Shown here piece by piece: positions 38,721 to 45,410 of a stretch of DNA of 64,000 nucleotides. The translations under genes were made by a program, and so were the position numbers. The DNA comes from Niastella sp. OAS944. GTDB lineage: Bacteria; Bacteroidota; Bacteroidia; Chitinophagales; Chitinophagaceae. Below the pieces are notes generated by a model that was given only the letters and a program-made list of their open reading frames with translations, ran no database searches and had not been told where the DNA came from. The number at the start of each line of letters is the position of its first letter. The first letter of the stretch is position 1. Location: contig JANUBW010000012.1 of the NCBI GenBank assembly GCA_024809215.1, positions 186,001 through 250,000 on the forward strand. Direction: 5' to 3'.

Positions 38721-38754
38721 TAAACCCGCCCAATCCCCAAATTAATTCAATACT

Positions 38755-39288
38755 ATGAACACACAGATCCAGGAAATATGGACAGACTTATACCAGGAGC
38801 TGAAAAAATTTATTTTAAGCAAGGTTAAGGACATTAACGCTACCGAAGATATTCTTCAGGACGTCTTCGTGAAATTTCAACTTAATATCCACACGCTTAC
38901 AGACTGCACTAAACTTACAGCCTGGGTTTATCAAATAACAAGAAACACAATTGCAGATCATTACCGTAAAACAAATTTAGATGTTAAGATTGACGGTTTT
39001 GATCTGGCAGAACAACATATCGAAGAGCCATTATATCATTCTTTAAGCAATTGTATTAATCAGAAAATAAATATGTTACCTGACAAATACCAGCAGGCAA
39101 TACTACTTACATATTTAAACGATTATTCTCAACTTGAATTAGCAGAAAAGCTAAATATATCTTATTCAGGAGCGAAAACAAGGGTACAACGAGGCAGAGA
39201 AAAGTTGAAAGACCTTATCTTAGATTGTCCGAATGTTGAAACAGACAATAAAGGAAATCTTATTGCATATGAGCCGCCCAAAAAATAA
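38755..39288 (+). CDS. sigZ: ECF-type RNA polymerase sigma factor, SigZ-like
   Basis: The 177-aa protein has region 2 (ATEDILQDVFVKFQ, AWVYQITRNTIADHYRK) and region 4 (LPDKYQQAILLTYLNDYSQLELAEKLNISYSGAKTRVQRGREKLKDL). The tail LILDCPNVETDNKGNLIAYEPP is characteristic of SigZ proteins. No anti-sigma gene is next to it. It precedes PhzF by 64 bp on the same strand; whether they are co-transcribed is unclear. Cytoplasmic. Confidence 0.9.
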   Translation: MNTQIQEIWTDLYQELKKFILSKVKDINATEDILQDVFVKFQLNIHTLTDCTKLTAWVYQITRNTIADHYRKTNLDVKIDGFDLAEQHIEEPLYHSLSNCINQKINMLPDKYQQAILLTYLNDYSQLELAEKLNISYSGAKTRVQRGREKLKDLILDCPNVETDNKGNLIAYEPPKK

Positions 39289-39352
39289 AATGCGTCTTTT
39301 TTGACTTCGCCGCGTCCATAGAGATAAATATTTAACAAACTAAAAAACATGT

Positions 39353-40237
39353 ATGGACAATTCTAAAAAAGTTGAAGTGCAGATCCTTAATGCCTTTGTT
39401 GATAATAATAAGGGCGGAAATCCGGCAGGGGTTGTTTTAAACGCAGATGATCTTACCAATGAACAGAAACTAAAAATTGCATCAAAAATAGGATTATCAG
39501 AAACCGCGTTTGTTTCAAAATCAGAAATTGCCGCCTTTAAACTTGATTTTTTTACGCCTACCCGCCAAATTGCACATTGCGGACATGCCACAATAGCAAC
39601 ATTTTCATATTTATCCCAGTCGGGGTTAATTAATAACCCGCGTTCTTCGAAACAAACGATTGACGGAATAAGAGAAATTTTATTACAGGGAGAGCTGGCG
39701 TTTATGGAGCAAAAAGCACCCATATACGGGAATACCAACAAACAGGAAGAACAAATTCTACAATCATTGGGGCTAACCAAAAATGACATTTTAAAAGATG
39801 CGCCAATTTTACTGGTCAATACAGGAAATTCATTTGTAATAGTTCCTGTTAAAAGTGCGAAGATCTTACAAAATATCAAACCAGACTATGCCTTAATATC
39901 GCAAATAAGCGACGAATTGGATTTGATAGGCTTTTATGTTTTTTGTACTGAAGCCAGTAGCCCTGCAAGAGAAGCTTCTACAAGAATGTTTGCACCGAGA
40001 TATGGAATAGAAGAAGAAGCTGCTACAGGTATGGCAGCGGGGCCACTTGCCTGTTACCTTTATGACATACTTGGAATAAAAAAAGACCGGATGCTAATTG
40101 AACAGGGATGGTTTATGGGGCAACCATCTCCAAGTTTAATTATTGTAGACTTATTACTGAACAACGGAAAAATTACAAAGATCATGGCAGGCGGGAAAGG
40201 AATATTAATGACATCATTGTCAGTAGAGATCGCCTGA
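39353..40237 (+). CDS. PhzF-family isomerase/epimerase
   Basis: The 294-aa protein has the two-fold diaminopimelate-epimerase-like fold of PhzF. The catalytic acid is Glu50 (GLSETAFV); HCGHATIATFSYL and the C-terminal EEEAATGMAAGPLACYL are the two conserved anion-binding blocks. No other phenazine genes are present, so a phenazine role is unlikely; most PhzF homologues in such bacteria have unknown substrates. It is followed 17 bp later by the start of a Crp/Fnr regulator. Confidence 0.9.
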   Translation: MDNSKKVEVQILNAFVDNNKGGNPAGVVLNADDLTNEQKLKIASKIGLSETAFVSKSEIAAFKLDFFTPTRQIAHCGHATIATFSYLSQSGLINNPRSSKQTIDGIREILLQGELAFMEQKAPIYGNTNKQEEQILQSLGLTKNDILKDAPILLVNTGNSFVIVPVKSAKILQNIKPDYALISQISDELDLIGFYVFCTEASSPAREASTRMFAPRYGIEEEAATGMAAGPLACYLYDILGIKKDRMLIEQGWFMGQPSPSLIIVDLLLNNGKITKIMAGGKGILMTSLSVEIA

Positions 40238-40254
40238 CCGAAAAAATAAATCAC

Positions 40255-40836
40255 TTGTATCCACTATTATCGAATCACATAGCACGATACGTAACGGTTA
40301 GCGAGCAGGACCTGCAATCCTTTTTCGCGGCCCTGAAAAAAGTAAATTTACGCAGGAATCAATACCTGCTACAGGAGGGAACGGTTTGCAGGCACGATCA
40401 TTTTGTTATAAAAGGAGGTGTTCGGCAATATGAAGTTGACGACAAAGGACGGGAAAAGATCCTGCATTTTGGTTTTGAAGACTGGTGGATAACTGACAGA
40501 TATAGCTGGTTAACCGGCTCTCCTTCCATTTATAATATTCAGGCGTTGGAGCCCACTGAGGTACTTCAAATTGAAAAAGATACCCTTGAACAATTATTTT
40601 TTTCAATTCCCCACCTTGAAAGGTATTTCCATATCGTATTACAACACGCTTTTGCCTACTGGCAGGGTCGCATACTTGTTTTACAAAAATCCGCCACTGA
40701 AAGGTATGCGCATTTCCGGAATCTATATGGACACCTTGAAAACCGGTTATCGCAGCAACACATTGCATCGTATTTAGGCATTACACGGGAGAGCCTAAGC
40801 AGGCTAAGGAACCAGGCAGCACAACCCGGCAGTTAA
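40255..40836 (+). CDS. Crp/Fnr-family transcriptional regulator
   Basis: This protein has a cyclic-nucleotide-binding-like beta-roll (about 15-120, VIKGGVRQYEVDDKGREKILHFG) and a C-terminal HTH (LSQQHIASYLGITRESLSRLRN). The frame is open back to ATG 40108, but that would overlap PhzF by 130 bp with unrelated residues. TTG at 40255 gives the normal N-terminus and 193 aa. No cysteine cluster for an Fe-S centre is seen. The recognition helix keeps the R-E-x-x-x-R pattern of E. coli CRP, and a CRP-like box lies 4 bp past its stop, before DoxX. Confidence 0.85.
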   Translation: MYPLLSNHIARYVTVSEQDLQSFFAALKKVNLRRNQYLLQEGTVCRHDHFVIKGGVRQYEVDDKGREKILHFGFEDWWITDRYSWLTGSPSIYNIQALEPTEVLQIEKDTLEQLFFSIPHLERYFHIVLQHAFAYWQGRILVLQKSATERYAHFRNLYGHLENRLSQQHIASYLGITRESLSRLRNQAAQPGS

Positions 40837-40839
40837 GCA

Positions 40840-40855
40840 TGTGATATTTGTCACA
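40840..40855. promoter_or_regulatory. CRP-type operator TGTGA-N6-TCACA
   Basis: TGTGATATTTGTCACA is the textbook CRP half-site pair with 6-bp spacing, 67 bp before the DoxX start and 4 bp after the Crp/Fnr stop. A weaker palindrome ACAATATTGT follows at 40876-40885. Probably bound by the adjacent regulator. Confidence 0.7.
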
Positions 40856-40921
40856 ATAATTTATTACCAAATCTCACAATATTGTCGATAGCGCTACCCT
40901 CAACTTTGTATAAAATTATTA

Positions 40922-41392
40922 ATGATGTACAAAGATCTGATCAATTCCATCATTGCTACCGATGGCAATCTAACAGGTTTTATTTTACGGATCACGCTTG
41001 GCATTGTTCTTTTTCCGCATGCAGTTCAAAAATTGTTCGGCTGGTTTAACGGCCCCGGATTATCGGGCGAAATGAATTTTATGACAACACAGGCAGGTTT
41101 ATCTGTATTCACTGCGGTTATTGCCATTACGATTGAATGCGCAGGAACTTTTATGTTGCTAACAGGTACGGCTACAAGAATTGCAGCAGTTGGCATTTTC
41201 GGTTTATTTGTTGGCATGATAGCCACCTGGCATTACAAGCATGGATTTTTTATGAACTGGTTCGGCAAACTTACTTCAGGCAAAGAGGGTTTTGAATACC
41301 ATTTACTGGTGCTCGGCTTATGCATAGCCATTTTTACAGAAGGGGGAGGCCGTTACTCGATTGACAAATGGCTGACAGGGATGATAAAATAA
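40922..41392 (+). CDS. DoxX-family membrane protein
   Basis: The 156-aa protein has four hydrophobic segments and the DoxX opening LRITLGIVLFPHAVQKLFGWFNGPGL. A second ATG one codon later is an equal start. DoxX proteins are small inner-membrane proteins linked to redox or thiol stress; function is not settled. The CRP-type box upstream suggests control by the neighbouring regulator. Confidence 0.9.
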   Translation: MMYKDLINSIIATDGNLTGFILRITLGIVLFPHAVQKLFGWFNGPGLSGEMNFMTTQAGLSVFTAVIAITIECAGTFMLLTGTATRIAAVGIFGLFVGMIATWHYKHGFFMNWFGKLTSGKEGFEYHLLVLGLCIAIFTEGGGRYSIDKWLTGMIK

Positions 41393-41411
41393 ACTTGCCA
41401 TAGCCAAGTTT

Positions 41412-42194
41412 CTAAATGAATGATGGCGACTGAGGGATCCGGCAAAGCAATTCGTCCATTGCCTCAGTTGCCTTTTCTAATACAATACTGCCATCCGGTT
41501 CTACCACATGTATAGGGCGGATATTAAAATCATTTAAACGGATATCCATCCTATTAAGAAGTTTACGTCTTTTTTGTTTTACCAGCTCCTGCAAATTACG
41601 TCGCTCGCTACCCGACAATTCATATTTTGATCGTTGCGCCAATCCATTACCACGTGGAATAAAAGGCAAAAAGCTCACTCGTTTTATTCCATTGTCAATA
41701 CAAAATTGTACCGTCCAATCCACAACAGCCAGTTCGCCAGATACAATTGTTGTTTGCATAGAAGTGGAAATACCAGCCGCCATCAACCGGCGTATATTCG
41801 CTACGGTTTTATCAAAAGCATCGCACCCAACCACTTCATTATGATGCGCCTTGGGTCCATGAAGGCTTACCTTTACCTGGGTTTTGGTTGTAAACAGCGC
41901 CCGAACCAAACGATCTGAAAGTGCAATTCCGTTGGTGGTAAGTTTCGATTTCCGGTGTTGTGCATGAACGTATTCAATTAATTCATGAAGCTGGTGATGG
42001 ATCGTTGGCTCTCCGCCGCAAAAATGAATGGTCTTTACGTCATTTGCAAAAAGCCAGTTTATCCGCTCCCGCAACACAGCAACTGCCGGATGCACCCCGC
42101 CATCGGGCGGCGCCAGGCAAAAGCCACACCGCGCATTACAAAAGCGCGTAACACGAAAGCAGATCATGGAAGGCAGGTTTATCCCTTTGCTCAT
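41412..42194 (-). CDS. Short radical SAM protein, third gene of an exonuclease-TOPRIM-rSAM operon
   Basis: The 260-aa protein has the radical SAM motif C19-x3-C23-x2-C26 (RFCNARCGFC), FCGGEPT for SAM binding, LTTNG and VSLHGPKAHH. The C-terminal third has no cysteine-rich SPASM cluster, only a single Cys near the end (ELLCRIP). It therefore belongs to small radical SAM enzymes with no auxiliary cluster. It starts 13 bp after the TOPRIM gene on the same strand. No substrate peptide, tRNA-modification partner or cofactor pathway gene is visible. The role is unknown; the link to two nucleic-acid enzymes suggests a nucleic acid or nucleotide substrate. Confidence 0.85.
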   Translation of the reverse strand: MSKGINLPSMICFRVTRFCNARCGFCLAPPDGGVHPAVAVLRERINWLFANDVKTIHFCGGEPTIHHQLHELIEYVHAQHRKSKLTTNGIALSDRLVRALFTTKTQVKVSLHGPKAHHNEVVGCDAFDKTVANIRRLMAAGISTSMQTTIVSGELAVVDWTVQFCIDNGIKRVSFLPFIPRGNGLAQRSKYELSGSERRNLQELVKQKRRKLLNRMDIRLNDFNIRPIHVVEPDGSIVLEKATEAMDELLCRIPQSPSFI

Positions 42195-42207
42195 AAGTAG
42201 AAATGTT

Positions 42208-42888
42208 TTAATGGGTAATACAACGAAGATTATACGCCAGCCAATTAGCCACGGTTAAAGGGCCCCGTTTCATTAGCGCCGAATTCCAATCCTTGGTATG
42301 GCCAGGCGGTGAAAGCCTATGCACCTTTGCACCGGTAAGAAATTTTCTGTAGAAACCCACTTCCGCCTCTCCGGGCTTATTAGCGTCGAAAGCCAGCAGC
42401 ACCAGCTTCTCCTTACAAACTTCCGGAAGCCAGGGTGCTAAACGTCCCACAGTAGCTAACGAACTATATCCACAAACGGCCAGCGATAATGCATCAAACA
42501 GTCCTTCAACCAAAATGATCGGTTCGGCATAATAACCATCACGCACACTTAAAATACCGCCTCCCGGCCCAATGGTAAACATCTTATCCTGCCTGCCTGT
42601 TTGGCTCAAATAGCGTCCATGAACAGAACAAAGCGCCCCCTCCTGGTTCATCATAGGAACAATTACCGCCGGCCTCCCATTCCAATCGGGATCAAAACGA
42701 ACACCTGCTTCATGTGCAATATCAATGGGAATACATCTTTTTTCAACATACAGCTGGGCAGGCGTACCTGCTAACGGCAAACTACGTTCGAGGCGATCTT
42801 GCGCAGCCTCGCCGGTAACGGGCATTATAAGCGGATCTGCTCTTCGCTCATACTTCATAGATAACTTATATCTATGCAGCTTTTTCAT
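42208..42888 (-). CDS. Stand-alone TOPRIM-domain protein (primase-like)
   Basis: The 226-aa protein has a DnaG-N-like segment (about 40-115: LYVEKRCIPIDIAHEAGVRF, VIVPMMNQEGALCSVHGRYL) and a TOPRIM domain (about 125-200) with catalytic Glu in ILVEGLFDALSL. The second acidic motif reads FDAN, with Asn instead of the second Asp of the usual DxD. KDWNSALMKRG near the end is common in plasmid and phage primase-like TOPRIM proteins. There is no zinc-binding domain or helicase. The start overlaps the exonuclease stop by 4 bp (ATGA). Enzyme activity is uncertain. Confidence 0.82.
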   Translation of the reverse strand: MKKLHRYKLSMKYERRADPLIMPVTGEAAQDRLERSLPLAGTPAQLYVEKRCIPIDIAHEAGVRFDPDWNGRPAVIVPMMNQEGALCSVHGRYLSQTGRQDKMFTIGPGGGILSVRDGYYAEPIILVEGLFDALSLAVCGYSSLATVGRLAPWLPEVCKEKLVLLAFDANKPGEAEVGFYRKFLTGAKVHRLSPPGHTKDWNSALMKRGPLTVANWLAYNLRCITH

Positions 42889-43403
42889 ATTTTGAAGTTG
42901 AGCCCCATTTCATTTTTCATAGTCAGCAATGCCTCCGCATTCCCCTTTGCATCATCTACCGGGTGGTGAGAATGCTTTGTTTTTCGTAAATGCTTAAAAT
43001 TCTTAAACAGGTCCTTTTGCAACCCTTTATATAAACTGCCCAGGTTCTGAGAGCTGAAGCCAAATGGATTTCTTCCAATAAAATGATGAAAATACCAGCA
43101 GATAAACATCCAATCGAACCCATTATTATCACTGATAAAAATAGGCCGGTCTTTACTATTGGTTGTAATCCATGCCTCGAATTCAGTCATTACAACCTGC
43201 GGCTCATCAAATGTCAATACATCTTCCCTTGAATGCCCCGATACGGCCAGGGCATCGGGTAAATATTGGTGAGATATAGGTTTAAGCCTGCCATAAAAGG
43301 TCTTATCCAGCTGCTCATCTACAATAACGGCCCCAAATGAAACCATCGAATAATCGCCGGGAATTGGCCCATCGCTTTCAATATCAACCATAATTAATGA
43401 CAT
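42885..43403 (-). CDS. DEDDh-type 3'-5' exonuclease
   Basis: The 172-aa protein is a DnaQ-like exonuclease. Motif I has Asp7 and Glu9 (MVDIESDG), motif II is NNGFDWMFICWYF, and motif III is HHPVDDAKGNAEAL with the H-x4-D spacing. It is close to the Bacteroidota family annotated as exoribonuclease-like. It is first in a three-gene minus-strand operon with a TOPRIM protein (4-bp overlap) and a radical SAM protein. DNA or RNA preference cannot be told from sequence. Confidence 0.87.
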   Translation of the reverse strand: MSLIMVDIESDGPIPGDYSMVSFGAVIVDEQLDKTFYGRLKPISHQYLPDALAVSGHSREDVLTFDEPQVVMTEFEAWITTNSKDRPIFISDNNGFDWMFICWYFHHFIGRNPFGFSSQNLGSLYKGLQKDLFKNFKHLRKTKHSHHPVDDAKGNAEALLTMKNEMGLNFKI

Positions 43404-43559
43404 ACACCTGCTTATTATTTTACATTCCAGTCAATTACAATTCTATTCAAAATAAGCAAAAAACGGCATGCATACACGATCTGTGTATTGAAAAAGATCG
43501 CAATTTTCGGATTCTTCGGGTTCTACGTTAAAGCTAATTTTACCACTCATTACATTATT

Positions 43560-44273
43560 ATGGAAAATATAGAAACGCGATTATCAACTAAGAACTGGCA
43601 GGCAATCACAAAGGAGTTACATGATAAAGGTTTTGTTATTGTTAGAAATGTTCTGAACGAAAAGGAATGCAATGCGTTGATCGCAGAATATGACGCAGAC
43701 GATACTTACCGTAAAACGATCACCATGGAGCGATATCGTTTCGGCAAGGGCGAGTATAAATATTTTCAGTACCCATTGCCGGAATTGATCACAACAATGC
43801 GGGAAAAAGTATATGCAGAAATAGCGCCGGTTGCCAATCAGTGGATGCAGGAGTTGAATATTGGTAAGAAATTCCCCGATACACATCAGGCAATGAAGAA
43901 ATTGTGCTGGGAACACGGACAGGAAAAACCTACAGTGCTTATTTTAAAATATGGCGAAGGCGGTTTTAATACGTTGCATCAGGACCTTTATGGTGATATT
44001 TACTTTCCCATGCAAATGGTTTTTATGCTTGACCAGGTTGACAAGGATTATACCGGTGGTGAATTTGTAATAACAGAACAAATACCCCGCGCTCAATCCA
44101 AAGCAAATGTATTAAAACCCAATCGTGGCGATATGATCATCTTTACAACTAATTTCCGCCCGGTGAAAGGAACCCACGGCTATTACCGCGTAAATATGAA
44201 ACATGGCGTTAGTCCACTCCACAATGGCAACAGGCATAGCCTCGGAATTATATTTCATGATGGGCTTAGTTAA
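43560..44273 (+). CDS. 2OG-Fe(II) oxygenase of the PF09859 (Oxygenase-NA) type
   Basis: The 237-aa protein starts at ATG 43560; the open frame upstream adds 24 unrelated residues. The metal site is His140 and Asp142 (LHQDLYGD) with a distal His at about 215 (MKHGVS); Arg225 is a candidate 2-oxoglutarate ligand. The phrase HQDLYGDIYFPMQ, TGGEFVITEQIPRAQS and HSLGIIFHD are hallmarks of the PF09859 family, described as acting on damaged DNA. It is transcribed away from the exonuclease operon, sharing an upstream region, and ends in a strong terminator. Confidence 0.85.
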   Translation: MENIETRLSTKNWQAITKELHDKGFVIVRNVLNEKECNALIAEYDADDTYRKTITMERYRFGKGEYKYFQYPLPELITTMREKVYAEIAPVANQWMQELNIGKKFPDTHQAMKKLCWEHGQEKPTVLILKYGEGGFNTLHQDLYGDIYFPMQMVFMLDQVDKDYTGGEFVITEQIPRAQSKANVLKPNRGDMIIFTTNFRPVKGTHGYYRVNMKHGVSPLHNGNRHSLGIIFHDGLS

Positions 44274-44289
44274 ACCAACCCAAACAGAT

Positions 44290-44322
44290 AAAAAAGGCCG
44301 GGCTTAGTCCGGCCTTTTTTTT
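44290..44322 (+). terminator. Intrinsic terminator of the oxygenase gene
   Basis: AAAAAAGGCCGG (44290-44301) pairs with CCGGCCTTTTTT (44309-44320) around a 7-nt loop, with two more T residues after it. It starts 17 bp past the oxygenase stop. Confidence 0.92.
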
Positions 44323-44455
44323 AGATCGTTATAGCAATTGACATTTATCATGTTTCTCGTTCAGATAACGACTTGTCCTTAACTTGCCGCTCATTCCTTC
44401 ACCCTATTGAACAAAATCCTACCCGTTACTATTCCCTCAGCTAAAAAACACTTAT

Positions 44456-45331
44456 ATGTACACTAAACACCAAGCCCTGCCCCCGCGCAGGCGACTGCCA
44501 AAACTGGTTGCTGCTTTTATTATGATTGCTTTGTTATTGCCCGCTATCGGAGCGTTTTCGCAAACACCTCCACAACAAATTTATGTAGGCGTTAACTTTA
44601 TCAAAACGCATCCGGGCAAGCAGGAGCAATACCGGCAACTGGTTGAGAAATACGGTAAAAAGGTGAATGAATATTTATTTAAAAACCAAAACCTGTTGGG
44701 CTGGTATTGGTACCAGGTTTTATTGCCTACAGGTTCCTCTGCTGATTTTGATTATGCAGCAGTAAATATCACCGGTAGCCTGGCTTCTTTGCTCGATTTC
44801 CCCATGTCTACCAAAGACGTGTATAAGAAAGTATTTCCTGAAATGACCGATAAAATGATCAGCGATGTACAGGCGCAATTTGATGAATGCCGCCATATTG
44901 TACGGCGCGAAATTTACACACCCGTACAAGGCGCTCATACAGACGAAGCGCCCAATGCCCCGCCCAGCAAATACATGGAAGTAGATCTAATGCACCCTGC
45001 CGCTGGTAAAACAGAAGATTACATAAAAATGGAGAAAGAAACAATTTTACCGCTTCATAAAGAAAGAATGAACATGGGCATACTGAAAGGCTGGGGTTTA
45101 TACGAAAAAATATTGCCGGTTGATACCAAAATGGAATATGAATATGTAACCGTAAATTTCTACGACGACCTTAACAAATTAGGCAATGGCTATGTTGAAT
45201 CGGTTAAAAAAGTATTCCCTCAAAAAGATATTAATGCTATATCTAACGAAATTGAAACCAACCGAACTATGAAGCAAAGCAGCATATGGAAGCTGGCGGG
45301 TTATGTGGATGCATCGAATACGAAAAAATAA
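44456..45331 (+). CDS. Secreted or membrane-anchored protein with two related alpha/beta halves, unknown function
   Basis: This 291-aa protein has an N-terminal basic region and hydrophobic segment (about 17-35, LVAAFIMIALLLPAIGAFSQ). The mature part has two similar halves. Each starts with a strand and PGK/AGK turn (VGVNFIKTHPGKQEQYRQLVEKY; MEVDLMHPAAGKTEDYIKMEKE), has a strand with LGWYWYQVLLP or KGWGLYEKILP, then DYAAVNIT or EYVTVNFYDD and KKVFPE or KKVFPQ. This resembles a duplicated dimeric alpha-beta barrel. I do not recognise the family. No catalytic motif is obvious. Confidence 0.8.
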   Translation: MYTKHQALPPRRRLPKLVAAFIMIALLLPAIGAFSQTPPQQIYVGVNFIKTHPGKQEQYRQLVEKYGKKVNEYLFKNQNLLGWYWYQVLLPTGSSADFDYAAVNITGSLASLLDFPMSTKDVYKKVFPEMTDKMISDVQAQFDECRHIVRREIYTPVQGAHTDEAPNAPPSKYMEVDLMHPAAGKTEDYIKMEKETILPLHKERMNMGILKGWGLYEKILPVDTKMEYEYVTVNFYDDLNKLGNGYVESVKKVFPQKDINAISNEIETNRTMKQSSIWKLAGYVDASNTKK

Positions 45332-45353
45332 TCATCATCTGAAAAACAAAATC

Positions 45354-45386
45354 AAGCCCGGAAGAAGAATCTTCCAGGCTTTTTTA
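45354..45386. terminator. Terminator between converging genes
   Basis: AAGCCCGGAAGA (45354-45365) pairs with TCTTCCAGGCTT (45370-45381) with one mismatch and a 4-nt loop. T residues follow on the plus side. It lies between the converging secreted protein and ABC permease genes. Confidence 0.8.
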
Positions 45387-45410
45387 TTGACAATTAAACA
45401 AACTGAAAAA

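Noticed and set aside
39340-39879. 179-aa minus-strand ORF
   Set aside because: Antisense to PhzF, whose catalytic motifs are intact.
40108-40254. Long N-terminal extension of the Crp/Fnr protein
   Set aside because: It would overlap PhzF by 130 bp, and the residues do not fit the family; the TTG at 40255 is a better start.
41412-42194. Radical SAM protein as a prokaryotic viperin
   Set aside because: The CxxxCxxC motif is general to radical SAM enzymes; I see no viperin-specific C-terminal motifs or nucleotide kinase neighbour.
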